A stretch of DNA of 64,000 nt from Euclidia mi. Taxonomy: Eukaryota > Arthropoda > Insecta > Lepidoptera > Erebidae. Position 1 is the stretch's first letter. The number at the start of each line of letters is the position of its first letter. The stretch lies in contig OX123182.2 in assembly GCA_944739405.2 (NCBI GenBank), forward strand, positions 18,983,326 through 19,047,325, written 5' to 3'. The notes under the pieces were generated by a model, which did not search any database, was not told the DNA's origin, and worked only from the letters and a program-made list of their open reading frames with translations. Shown one piece after another: positions 52,374 through 63,248 of the stretch. The translations under genes were made by a program, and so were the position numbers.

Positions 52374-55315
52374 TTAAACTAAGTGAACCAAAAGGTTTTC
52401 AGTGGAGTCGTATGTCAACGAGGAAAGCCAGTCTTTCACCTTTATTTTCACTTCGTTTAAAGGGCATTGTTTTACATCGCAAGATGAGACCACCTTATTG
52501 TATATGTAGTAGTCCTTAAATGGGCTAAAACGTCTTGCAAAGGAAGTGTTGACTTTAGGGACACTAATTCTGTATACACGGCGTTTGAGCAGGTCTTGAT
52601 ACTCTTCAGATTTGATGATTGCACGATGTATTTTGAGAAATGTCAATAGTATAAATAGCTGACGCACGTTCAGTACTTTGCTTTCCCTGTAAAGTTGAGT
52701 AGTGGGATATCTAAAAGGTTTTTTAAGCATAATTTTGAGTACTGAACGTTGGGCTCTTTCTAAAGCTATTAAAAAAGATTTTAAAGCGCTTCCCCAGCAG
52801 CCTATACAATATGTAATCAGTGATTGAGTTAGCGCAAAGTATACAGCTCGCAGTGTATTACTTGATGCCGATGATCGAAGAAGTCTTATAATATTTATTG
52901 TTTTACGAACACGGTTTGAGAGAGCATTAATGTGGGATTTAAAGTTTAAATTTTTATCAATAAAAACACCAAGGTATTTAATGCAATCTGTTTTAAGTAG
53001 TTTTTTACAGTTGCAGTGTTGTTGAATTGTACAACTATGTAACCTGATGTTAAGTACATTACTTGGAGCTGTTGCAGTCGTTTTGTGAAAACACACGTAT
53101 TGAGACTTATTGATGTTAATTGTTAACAGGTTATGATTTAACCATGTTGACACACGCTTCACACCCTCTTCCGCGTTTAAAAAAGTCTCTTCCCAATTGG
53201 AACCGTCAAAAATTAAAACTGTATCGTCAGCATAACAGATTATTTCTGAGCAGGTAGCATCGTGTATATCATTCATATAGATTATGAATAGAGTGGGGCC
53301 TAAAATACTACCCTGTGGGACGCCGAAGTTAATTGAATGCATATCGCTCTCATGAATGCCAATGCCCACATATTGTTTGCGATCCGACAGGTAGCTCCTA
53401 AACCATTCAAGTGCAATACCTCGTATGCCATATTGCCTTTCCAGTTTCTGTAGAAGAATAGGGAGTGAAACGGTGTCAAAGGCTTTAGCTAGATCTAGGA
53501 ATACTCCTATGCTGCACCTATTGTTATCAAGCTGATACGCCACTTTAGAGGTCAGTAAAGTGATAACTTCCTCGGTTGACTTACCTCTTCTAAATCCGAA
53601 TTGTCTATCTGATATAAGGTTCTTGTTCTCGATATACTGAATCAATCTGTTGTTTACCAATTTTTCAAGTAGTTTAGAAAATGCCGTTAGTAACGATATA
53701 GGTCGATAGTTTGCTGGAGAATCTTTGGAACCATTTTTATATATTGGTTTAATACAAGCTATTTTCCATATATCGGGGAAGATACCAGTTTTTAGACTAA
53801 CATTAAATATTTCTGTAAGCGGTGGTACAAGGGCATTTCTAAGCTCCTTCAGAAGTGATTTTGTTATTTTATCTGTACCTGGGGCTTTATCGTTTTTCGT
53901 TTTGCAATGATAATATTAGTGATTCAACCTCAGCAGAGTCCGTAGGTTTTAGAAAGAATGAGTCAGTGATAAGACTATTACGGACTTTAGCTGCTAATGC
54001 TTCTTGTGTGAGTTGTAAGCCATTTAAAATATCATTTGCCAGCTTCATACCAACTGTTGAAAAGTATGAGTTACATATGTTTAGTGATTGTTTAGCGTCT
54101 GTACTGTTCTGAAGTTTCAGAAGATCGATCGGTTCTTTTTTTGTTTCAGATAGATGGCACACTGACTTGATAGTTTTCCACATTTTCTTAGGGTTTTTGT
54201 GTTACTGCTTAATTCTCTATTGTAGTAATCATTTTTAACTTATGTAGTAAATTATTACAAAAGTTCCTATACCGGGTATAGATAGTGCGTAGTAGCAGGT
54301 CTTGTGGAAATTTTCTTGATCTCATATGTAGTCGATCTCTGTCTTGCATGCAACGGATCAGTCCTGGCGTGATCCAGGGTTTTATAGTAAATTTTGAGTG
54401 GCTTATTCTGACAATCCGCGTATGCTTGTCAACAATATCTGCCAGCCGGCTACTGAATTGTTCCACAAGTTGGTTTGTGTCTATGTTACTCATTTGGGGG
54501 AACCAGTCTACTTGTGATAACTCGTTTCTAATGGCTTCTATGTCTCTTTTCACAGCGGTTCGGTTAAAGCCTCTCTTTTGGGGCTTATCGGTAGCCAGAC
54601 CCAACATAACTATATCATGGTCCGTAATATCCGCACAACAGACCACACCTACGACATTTCTAATTGTATTGACAAAAATATGGTCCAGACACGCATCCCC
54701 TCTTGTCGGCTTTCTTATAGCAGGAAATAGGTCGTATTCTGCTGTTAGACATAAGTATTCTAATTCCTGATTATTTGTAGGAGAAAGTAAATTAATGTTT
54801 ACATCACCTGCAAGGATCACGGTGTGCGACTTATTTGAAAGATTATGCAGTATCTGGTCAAGAGAATTCAAGAAATTATTTAAATTTTTGAATGACGGTG
54901 GGCGATATATTCCGAAAATGTTTATGTTTGCTAGATCCAGTTGCAAACAATTCGCATCTTTTACATCTGGTTCCGAAACACAAGCGCTTAAAGTATTTAG
55001 AACGTAAGCCACAACTCCACAGTTTTGATTAATGTATTTGTTAGTTTTATAGCTCGTGTAAGACTGTATCTGTGGTATCACAGACCACTCGTCGAGCCAA
55101 CATTCCGTCAGAATTATAATGTCGAATGTAATAGATATTCTTTCCAGTGTTGTGACAAAATTGTTAAAGTTTTTGTTAATGCTCCTAATGTTAAATGTTA
55201 ATATGTTAAAGTTGTATGCTGTGGTAATTGCTATTTGGCATTGTTCAGGCGCTTCTATTGTATGACAATTTATACAAACCGAATCTATTTCGTTAATTGT
55301 TGTGTTATTCATCAT
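52374..55315 (-). pseudogene. LINE-3 ORF2, endonuclease and reverse transcriptase, two frameshifts
   Basis: The first frame 55315-54209 starts with ATG and holds the endonuclease: TFNIRS, LTECWLDE, IYRPP, LAGDVNINL and ITDHD. A missing base in an A-run at about 54232 moves the linker to 54183-53887. A second shift at about 53885 leads into the RT frame ending at 52374, with NYRPISLL, FLDLAKAFD, VPQGSILGP and ICYADDTVLIF. A CNCKK cluster after YADD mirrors the Cys-rich segment of LINE-A. The polymerase and endonuclease residues seem intact; only the indels inactivate it. The reading between the frames is continuous, so the element is relatively young. Confidence 0.85.
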
Positions 55316-55764
55316 GAGAATGTAGGTATAATAAACTTGTCAGACGTATTACAATATATTTTAAGTCATTGTCATACAATATAAGTGTACATTTAGCGGT
55401 ATGGTATATTACCATAGTTTCAAAAAGTTGCACATACGTAGATTTTTGGCTGTAATGATAATAATAATTAGTTGTAAACACGTCTATAAACCATGCATAC
55501 TGAAGAACAAATAAAATAGTAATAGCATAATAATAATTATGAGACCCGTATAAAGTATATATTATGTTTGCATTATAATTAACTTTTATAGTTGTTATAT
55601 GAGTTATTGTGTATTGATAAAACAATATGATAAATATATAAGATTGTATTAAAATTTGTACACAAATATAAGAGGTATACAATATAATATTGTTAGTAAT
55701 ATACATTTGTTTATAAGAGATCTTATCCGTAATTAAAGGTGGCGTATTTTTAACTTGCACTGTT

Positions 55765-56776
55765 TCAGTTGTCGTTAGTAGAGCCGAATATACGCAGTAA
55801 ATCATCTTGGGTGCGAATTGACAAAGAGGGTTTACCTTCACGTTGTTTAACGTAAATAGTGCCTTGGGTACACCAGCAGTAAGAAAAGCTTTGTTCTTTA
55901 CACTTAGCTCTCGCAGCCCGAAAAAGCAACCTGTTTTCTTTTGTCAACCGCTCGTTGTAGTAATTTTTTTTGTGATTTTCCAGGGATTTCAATATCACCA
56001 CTCGATATGTTCCTGCGTGATTTGGCGGCCTTTATTATTTGGTCACGCTTACTTCGACGTAGAAGACGCACTACTATAGGTCTCGGGAAATTGGGTTTTT
56101 GTTCGGCAGCCAATGCAGATTTTACGCGAGGGCCCACTCTAGTTACCCAATCTATATCACTGTCATTCAAATCTACACCCACCTTCCGCACTGCTAAAAG
56201 GGCAATGTGATGAAGGTTCTCGTTTGCATTTTCAGGTATGCCAGCTAGTTCCAATTCATTGCGCAGTTGGTGTTGCGCTTGTACGCTCAGTTCCTGTCGA
56301 AGTTCCGACACCTTTGAATTCAATAGTTTCACTTCTCGCTCTCGGTCTTCAAGAACCGTGATTCGCTTGTCATGGACTGATATAGATGAGTTCAGTTCTT
56401 CCAGTTTTGACTGACAGTTTATAAGGGATGTTGTAGCTTCTTCGAGGTGTTTTTTAAGTGATGATATTTCCTGAGTTAATGTACGAACTTCCTCTGTCAA
56501 TTCTTTCATCTCGCTATTTGTACTGCTGTCGTGTGCGTCCACCTTTTTTCGTTTGGTAACATTATCCGACAATGCTGAGCGAACGGGCGTCGTGCTGTTA
56601 TCTCCTCCTTTCCTTAGAGATGCGCTGCAGTCCGGACATTTCCACGTTTTTATTTTCTCAGTTGAAAGCGTGGACCGATTAATGCATAACGAGCAAAAAC
56701 TTTTTTGACAACTTTCTGTCGAACATGTTAAATAGTTAGAATCTTTCGTATTTTTCAAACAGCCGTAGCATTTCAT
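55765..56776 (-). pseudogene. LINE-3 ORF1: PHD-like zinc finger, coiled coil and FP-type domain
   Basis: The first ATG on the minus strand is 56776. The start reads MKCYGCLKN and contains Cys/His pairs of a PHD-like finger ending WKCPDC (residues about 1-55). A long coiled coil follows (about 85-165, ELTEEVRTLTQEISSLKKHL). The last part has the layout of the baculovirus FP (25K) C-terminal domain that is common in insect LINE ORF1s (ELAGIPE, VGPR, RPIVVRLLRRSKRDQI). At about 55990 the frame shifts by one base, and the end of the domain (NERLTKENRLLF, SYCWCTQGTIYV) is in frame 56001-55765. This ORF1 is unrelated to that of LINE-A. Confidence 0.75.
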
Positions 56777-56858
56777 CTTGAGCAATAATTTACTGAGTAA
56801 TATGATATAATTAATAATATTAAATACCAAAAGTTTGCGAAAAGCGTAGTACAACTAT

Positions 56859-56995
56859 AGATTCGAACCCGTGACCAATAATAATAAAAGGTAAGACTAA
56901 CAAAAAGTGTTGCTACTGCTCGGATTTGAACTCAAGCCGCTTCAATGGCACCGAGTGTAGTATGAGTGTAGCTAGCTTTGCACGCCAAATTGAAG
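56859..56995 (-). promoter_or_regulatory. tRNA-like head of LINE-3
   Basis: On the minus strand GAGTTCAAATCCG (complement of 56921-56933, B box) is followed by ACACTTTTTG (complement of 56901-56910), as in LINE-1 and LINE-2. A second B-box-like GGGTTCGAATC lies nearer ORF1 (complement of 56860-56870). Confidence 0.45.
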
Positions 56996-57299
56996 TGAAA
57001 TATGGCATAAGCTTCTATGTCTCATTGAGCTCCGATTTGTGCTTTTCAAGTAATTGACCTTGTCTGTTGTCTCTCAATGTCATTTGCCGGCACAACAACA
57101 CTTTTAACGGAATTTTTAGAACAGTTTTTTGTTAATTACTTAAGTGTTTCACTATGCACTGTCACAGTGTTTGCACTATACTTATAGGATTTTTAATATG
57201 CACACACTAGTACAAGTTTATTCACTAAAAAGTCTGTTTCGACAACTTTATTTGGATTTTTAAATGAGAGCGTTAATCACACGTCTGCTTATAACAAGG

Positions 57300-57545
57300 A
57301 TCCGAGCGGCTGTCTGATACTAGACTTTCTTGTCGGAGCTATTTATTCGTCTTTCTGTCTCTGAGTGTCACTCCTGCCAGTTTCCTCTCCATTGCCCTTT
57401 GAACAACTTCAAGTTTCTGTAGCGTTGCCTCTGTAGTAACCCAAGTTTCGGCTCCATAGTGAATATTCTTGCTCTTTATTGCTTCGTAAAAGCAAATGCC
57501 AAATTATCGAATGCAGCCCAACCCAAATGGATACGTATATCAATC
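57300..57545 (-). pseudogene. RTE-type LINE ORF2 fragment, antisense
   Basis: The complement reads RIHLGWAAFDNL, YGAETWVTTEATLQKLEVV and QRAMERKLAGVTLRDRKTNK in broken frames, homologous to the RTE C-terminus at 17240-17811. Several frame changes and stops are present. Confidence 0.65.
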
Positions 57546-57592
57546 CTGTTCACCTGGTTTGCTTTCCCATCTTTATTTCTTGCCCTAGGTAT

Positions 57593-57710
57593 AATATATT
57601 ATTTATTGAAGAATTCTAATCGGATACATCCTTATATTATTTATTGAAGAATTAGAATCGGGTACATCCTTATATTATTTATTGAAGAATTCTAATCGGG
57701 TACATCCTAC
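57593..57710 (+). repeat. minisatellite, 38-bp unit, three copies
   Basis: The GAAGAATT...AATCGGGTACATCC unit starts at 57608, 57646 and 57684, exactly 38 bases apart, with one or two substitutions per unit. Confidence 0.85.
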
Positions 57711-57979
57711 TGCAATTGTTTTCACTGGTCATGTTTCGAATTGGCCGTAAACTGATCGTGGCAATTGTTTCAGTCGTACCCTCGCTACCTGCCCGGCCCA
57801 TGGTCTGGTGCGTGATGGCTTGGAACGTCACCGTCTCTTTCTGTGAGGCAATAATGATTATCAATCAGATATTTCGCTCTTGGCTTACCTGGACCTTAGT
57901 GTAGTAATAAAAAGTGTTTATTTCGTAATATTCTTTAATAATTTTAAGGTTATTTTAGTTCGCCAGCCAGCACCATTAA

Positions 57980-58006
57980 CATATATATATATATATATAT
58001 ATATAC
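57980..58006. repeat. (AT)n microsatellite
   Basis: A run of alternating ta/at of about 25 bases inside the decayed end of the Penelope-like fragment. Confidence 0.85.
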
Positions 58007-58079
58007 TTTCTACCCCCGGGTCGTTGATATTCGAAGTACCGGCGCAAAACACACTAACCGTATCTGTATATTGAACATT

Positions 58080-58562
58080 CGCCGACTGTGCGTTAAAGTG
58101 GGGTGTTGTTAGCCGAATCACAGGATTCCACGCCGATGACAATTTGAAGCCCTCTTCCCGATTGAAATTTTTATGTTTTCTGATTTCAATCGCTTCACGC
58201 ACAACTCTTGGGTAAAAGTGGCGTTCCGTGGAGAGGACTTGGGGACGATGAAATTCAATCCAGTGATTGGTGCCCGATTAAAGTAAATGTCCAGCAATCG
58301 CCGATTTGTTCGTTTGACGGTTCTTTACAGCTGCGATGTGCTCCTTTATACGTTCAGCGATAGTCCGCTTCGTTTGCCCTATGTAAGAGCTTCCGCAGCT
58401 GCAGTTGATTTTATAGACACCTGGGGTTTGTAGCGGTAGAACATCCTTTGGTGTGCCCACCATGTTGTATACTTTGGCCCCTGGTGTAAATACTGTCGGA
58501 ATGGAGTAGTTTTTTAACTTGTCTCCTATTTTATCCGTAACACCTCTAATGTAGGGCATGTA
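58080..58562 (-). pseudogene. Penelope-like element, GIY-YIG endonuclease end
   Basis: The minus-strand frame 58559-58278 reads PYIRGVTDKIGDKL, then GVYKINCSCGSSYIGQTKR and ERIKEH. This is the GIY-YIG nuclease of Penelope-like retroelements with its Cys-rich insertion (CSCG). The frame breaks at 58278, and the expected C-terminal wording (REAIEIRKHKNFNREEG, LSSAWNPV) appears in another frame at 58202-58110. The RT part is missing. A second piece of the same protein family lies head-on in the opposite strand at 58585-58762. Confidence 0.82.
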
Positions 58563-58584
58563 GGTCGGTTGTCTATTTACCGCC

Positions 58585-58762
58585 GGATGTTTATCGCATG
58601 ACCTCTGTGACCCTGAGCATTTGAAGCTAGAGCTAGACCATGTTCAGGAGGTACTTAGGAAGAACGGATACCAGGTACAACGACGAATGACGCGGCCTAT
58701 CAAGCGCGATAAACATAAAAGTGCAATAATTTATAAAAAGTTGTGGCCGTATAAAGGCTAAA
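58585..58762 (+). pseudogene. Penelope-like fragment upstream of GIY-YIG, inverted
   Basis: The plus-strand frame ending at TAA 58760-58762 reads LCDPEHLKLELDHVQEVLRKNGYQVQRR. I recognise this as the segment between the RT and the GIY-YIG domain of Penelope-like elements. It should precede the PYIRGVT part on the same strand, but it lies on the opposite strand, about 22 bases away. Confidence 0.6.
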
Positions 58763-59892
58763 AATAAAAAAAACATTAAAGCTTCGATCGGAATTCGATT
58801 GGTATTTTATTATTCAACAGATAAGTAAATAACGAATTATTTTGTTTTGATACCTTCCTTTAAATTTTGAATTGAGTAGTAATAATATCACTACCAACAT
58901 TAACAATATTTAATTGAATCCGGAAATACCGGAATTACTTTTCGGAAAAATGTCTTATCCATGTTATTCTTTCTGAGTGTATTTATGATACAAGTACCAA
59001 AAATCAATCTACCTACTCCGATCATTGTTTATTATGCATGCACGTGTGTCTGCATGAGTATATTGCTATAACTATTGCCCTGTAATAAATATTTTTTGTA
59101 TTATTGATCTTATTCCGGTACTTTTTTGACAGAGTAGTATATTAGAGATTTCACTATTAAAATAAATATAACAAAATGTAATCATTGGTGATTAAAAGTA
59201 GCCGTGAGTATCTTACCCGTTCTTATTATTGGTTCTATGCCGTGGTTTTGCTAACAGTAGCAACGAATTAATTAATTTATATTAATCTAATCCTTTTCCC
59301 TAAGATTGATATCGAACAAGCGATACTTTCGCATTGCGAGCCATCATAAGTTTTTATAATTAACAACAAAGATATTGTTCATAATATTACTGATTACATA
59401 ATATATACTGCCACTATAAACAACAGCAATTTTGTAAAACTACTTTCGAATTTCATAAAGGTTTATTCAAAACAGGAACATTGCAAATTATTTATCCTCG
59501 ATAAGTAAGTTTATATTTCAATTGATTTACTGCTCGCGAAAATGTTATACCTACATGGCGGCAGTGGCGTCGCGTCTCACGTCGCGATTCATCGTAGTTA
59601 TGGACGTCGGCATACTCGCGAACTAGGGAAGCGGGGGGCCTCAAAAGCTTTGAGCGCTCGCAAATCCTCGCCTTAACCCGTGCGTGTGGCTGTTTTGCGA
59701 TGATAAGAGAATATCAAAATCGTCATACCAGCATCATACTCATAATTTATTAAATATCGCGAGTAAGACCCGTTTTACTATTATAGAACTCTGTATTATA
59801 TTGTAGAACTCTGTTGTTATAGTTTGTTATATAAATATTTATTGTACCTTTTTTATAGATAACTTTTTTATTCTAAGTATTTTATTCTACTT
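58763..59892. other. non-coding stretch
   Basis: AT-rich. CG-rich patch at 59565-59700 without a recognisable frame. Confidence 0.35.
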
Positions 59893-59990
59893 ATAATAAT
59901 AATATTCTACCACATACACACAACACCATCTAGTCCCAAACTAAGCAGCTTAGACTATGGGTACTAGACAATGGATATACATACATATCG
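59893..59990 (-). repeat. SINE family B, 3' part, antisense
   Basis: 'tattctaccacata..cacaacaccatctagtcccaaactaagc...tgggtactaga' is the complement of the 3' part of 25968-26190. Confidence 0.65.
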
Positions 59991-60625
59991 GCCATGCCTT
60001 CCGGCCAAAAGGGTTTAAGCGAATTTTTTTGAGAAATCAACTTATATGTAATTATGGTTAGAATTGGCTTTTTTTCCTGCGTCTAATGGTCCAAGTTTCG
60101 TTGCTCTAGGACAAACTTTTTGTCGCTTAGGCGGTAAAGGAATTGAGGTTCTAACACTAAGTTTTTCGTAATAAACGACACTTATTTTTTGTGTATTTTT
60201 TATTATGGTGGTTGGCTAAAAATAATATTTCAAAACTGTGAGATAAGCAATTTTGGCTTTAAATATTTTTTTCTTTACTTGTACGTTAAGTAGTGGGCTG
60301 TAAATATTTTTTTGTAAAAAATACATTAGTCAAATTTTACTTGAATCTTTGTGTACCAAACTTTCGGTTAGGATGTTAGGGCAGTTTCTTTGGATAAAAT
60401 ATATGTCATTTATTACATTTAGGTCTCATTTCCGTGACTTTATTTGGCGCTTATTTTTATTTTCCCTAGTAACCAAATCAATCATCGAAGGCGCTTAGGA
60501 TAAATCATCCAAACTAATGTTGCCTTACATTGTCACTTACCCTTTTCTTCCCTCCCAAAAAAATATCTGGTATGGTGGTTAGATAACAAGGTAAATCAAA
60601 GGTTTGGCGGTTAGCTTAGAGAAGA
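59991..60625. other. non-coding stretch
   Basis: No supported feature. Confidence 0.35.
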
Positions 60626-60768
60626 ATGACAAACAGCATCGGTTATCTCACTCTTTCGTTCGATCAAAATGTCGTTAGCGTTGTAGAGCGAGCATTCACC
60701 ACGGCGCGGCGTAAGCACCTCTGTGCTTGCGAGTCAGTTTGGCGCGAAGTTTTTCGAAGGAAAGAAAA
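60626..60768 (+). CDS. possible first exon with splice donor (speculative)
   Basis: ATG at 60626 opens a frame of 47 codons before a good donor (aaacg, then gtaaga at about 60769). The region is CG-richer than its surroundings and ends 'ggcgcgaagtttttcgaaggaaag'. I recognise no domain. It might be the 5' exon of the SWIM-type gene whose end lies at 63249-63916, or an untranslated leader. Confidence 0.2.
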
Positions 60769-60914
60769 CGGTAAGATTATTTTAATAGAGTTTTATATTA
60801 ATCTATAATTGTGTATTCCAATTAGTTATTTTAAGTTTTAAACGTAAGAAGTCATTATTTTGCCATCTTGTTCAGACAATACTGAATGGTTAAATAAGTA
60901 CCTACAGAGTTTTT

Positions 60915-61090
60915 GTTGGCTGGCCTGCCTTAGGATCATAATCAAGGGTTCGAATCCTAGGTTGGGCCAGCAAGGAATTATTGGAATTTGTGATGAATGC
61001 GCAGTAACAGTCAAGAGTTACTCCTGCGACTGATGTGACTCTGTTGTGTCGAATTGCCTATGGGACTATGAGAGTGAGAGAATAAAAACT
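60915..61090 (+). repeat. tRNA-like SINE family G
   Basis: 'ggctggcctgcctta...aatcaagggttcgaatcctaggttgggccag' has a B box (ggttcgaatcc at about 60947-60957). A body 'gtgatgaatgcgcagtaacagtcaagagttac' and 'gtgtcgaattgcctatgggactatgagagtgag' follows. One copy in the window. Confidence 0.5.
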
Positions 61091-61571
61091 GCACGTTTGT
61101 TTTGCACATATATTAGCGCACGTTAGTAGGTCCGTCTTATGCAAAGTGTTATTCTGCCTTAAGATTTGCCACTGTGACTGATTTAACATGTGTCATCATC
61201 ATTGTTTTATCGATTGAGTGAATGGATGGTGAGTGCGAATGAATGGATACACGGCAAAAGCGATAGTAACAACCCTCTTTGTGGAGTGGCTGGAGGCAGC
61301 CACGGTGTCCTCACCTTCCGTCTGACGCATGTCTTCACCGGACACGGTTGTTTTGGGTAGTTTCTTTGCTGTGGAGCACTCCCCCGGCAACGGACGTCGC
61401 GAGGTGATTTACGGCAACTGTAGACGCGGACATGCGGACGACGAGGACCAAACGCCGTCATACCTAAAAGTGGTCCTTAGGTACGAAATTTTAAGTTTAT
61501 ATTTTTTTGTCATACCTAGAATGTCAGCATGAATGTATAATGCAAGACTAACTTACAATTAGTAAAGGCTG
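61091..61571. other. stretch with a CG-rich open patch
   Basis: A 67-codon plus-strand frame (61329-61532, starting with ATG) covers a CG-rich segment and contains a donor-like site (cttag, then gtacga at about 61480). It could be a short exon. No domain was recognised. Confidence 0.25.
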
Positions 61572-61574
61572 TAA

Positions 61575-61819
61575 AGGTGGATAGCCACACGACACGATTT
61601 TACGTCCAACTTGACTAAATCACTTGATGAAATCGTGACATGTACGTCCAACTTGACTGGCGTCAGTCGTCCAACTCAAGTTCATTGGGTGGGTGGTACC
61701 ACCAGATTTTAACCAATCGGGTGGACGGAATGAAAATCAGTGATTTGATTGTGTCGTGTTGAAAGCCAATTCGATTGAAAATTTGATCAGTGGTAAAATT
61801 GTGCCGTGTGGAAGGGCCT
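61575..61819 (-). mobile_element. MITE, PIF/Harbinger-like, second copy
   Basis: Opposite in orientation to 35112-35346 and flanked by TAA (61572-61574, 61820-61822). It shares the 'gccacacgacacgattttacgtccaacttgactaaatcact' arm and the 'accaatcg..tggacggaatgaaaatcagtgatttgattgtgtcgtg' core. A short internal duplication ('cgtccaacttgact') is specific to this copy. Confidence 0.8.
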
Positions 61820-61822
61820 TAA

Positions 61823-62434
61823 CAATAGTTTTGTTAAATTTTCTAAAATAAATACTGATTGAGCACAATTTCTTTTTTTTTATTCATACCTTAGTCGGTT
61901 AGCCAGTTTAAAAACTTATAAAAGTCTAATGTATGTATGTAAATATGTATGTATAATTTTATAAGAATTAATCACAATGTACTTTTGCGTTGTATAAAAG
62001 AGCTTTTTGTATTTTTTATAGATAATTAACTTATCACAAGTTCCTTGTTCTTCTGTCAGTAACCAATAGCCGGTTATGCCATATTGGCTCCACTTGATGA
62101 ACAGAAAAAGCACAGGTATTCTCTTTTTCCTCAACAGAAATAAATGTGGGTTGGAACTCATTAATTGAGTTGTTTTCATTTACGACGTTTTTTCCTGTTG
62201 GTATAATTAGGACCATTTGAGGTTAAGCGACAGTAAATAGTGTTAGGCGTGTGATTTGTTTTAATTAACAATGTCATTTCGTAGAGACCAAATCAAAAAC
62301 TATATGGTTAAATGTTGAAACTTTTGGAACGTACAGAAAAAATTCTATGATTTTTTTTCACTTATTTTGAACTTTAAACTACTCTCCTGTAAAGTTTGTA
62401 AAGTGGCGGTTAGCCTCTTTTGGCCGTAAGGCAT
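61823..62434. other. AT-rich non-coding stretch
   Basis: No supported feature. Confidence 0.35.
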
Positions 62435-62602
62435 CGATATATACTTTTTTTTTGTAAATACATACATATTATACATAGAAACACCCAGACTAAGACAAAC
62501 ATTCATGTTCATGCACACAAATGTTTGACTTGAGCGGGAATCGAACCCGCGACCTTCGTCATAGCAGTCGCTTACACTTCCGCTACGCCAACTGGTCGTA
62601 CT
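62435..62602 (-). repeat. SINE family B, copy with tRNA-like head
   Basis: On the minus strand 'ccagttggcgtagcggaag' (A box) and 'gcgggttcgattcccgc' (B box, complement of 62537-62553) lead into the same 'ttgtgtgcatgaacatgaatgtttgtctta' and 'ctgggtgtttctatgtataat' body as 25968-26190. The head shows that the family is tRNA-derived. Confidence 0.75.
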
Positions 62603-63245
62603 ACTTATTAAATATTACTGGTACAACAAACTTAATCTTAATCTTCGATTTTATTTTAAAAATAAAGGAGAACGGCAGATTTGGTACCCATAGTGATATA
62701 TGATGGATGATGTTGAGATTTGTACCACTTAATAAGTGAATCAACCTAACTATTTTCATGTAATTATATTATTTTTAGAACTTTGCAAAAGTATGAAAAT
62801 CTAGTTTGAATAATTGTTACAATTGCAGTAACTAAACGTGCAAATGTTAATAACAAAACGCAGTATTCGTAACGAAAACTTGCCATATATAAATCAGAAA
62901 TTGTTAAAAAATTGATTTAGTTAATCACTTTCTGTAATCATATATTATTTCTATAAATTATGTAACATATTTTATTATCCTAAAGGTGTAAGTAATTAAA
63001 TAAGTTCTAGTCTTTCATTATTATTTTGTAATTAAATGTCATGCCACTCATGCATAAAGCTATTTTTGCACTGCCTTGTAGGTCGTAGCACAATGTCCTT
63101 TAGCCTGTAACCTGCCACAAAAATTAACCTTTCTGATATAAAAACTTATTTTCAATTGCACTGTACATCCCAACATTAGTATATTCAAACAAACAATTCC
63201 TCAGTTTTATTTTAAGTATATATTTTTGAAGATTTACTTTTATTT
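62603..63245. other. AT-rich stretch, possible intron
   Basis: No gene recognised. The final bases form a pyrimidine-rich acceptor (tattttagttgtcttcacag) before the SWIM-type coding region. Confidence 0.3.
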
Positions 63246-63248
63246 TAG

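Larger units (their letters stand above)
51975..57000 (-). mobile_element. LINE-3 (PHD/FP-type ORF1), nearly full length, decayed
   Basis: On the minus strand: a tRNA-like head (about 56990-56900), ORF1 (56776-55765), ORF2 (55315-52374), a 3' UTR of about 370 bases and a tail that reads (AAATA)n-like in complement (51977-51999). Four frame lesions are visible. The ORF2 relationship to LINE-A is clear from shared wording such as KPWITPGLIRC and RYRNFCNNLL. Confidence 0.82.

Noticed and set aside
53725..55007. Plus-strand frames over LINE-3 (e.g. 54285-54770)
   Set aside because: Antisense shadows of ORF2; the minus strand carries all endonuclease motifs.
62530..62602. Possible tRNA gene on the minus strand (good A and B boxes)
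   Set aside because: The head runs directly into the SINE family B body and no acceptor-stem pairing is visible.
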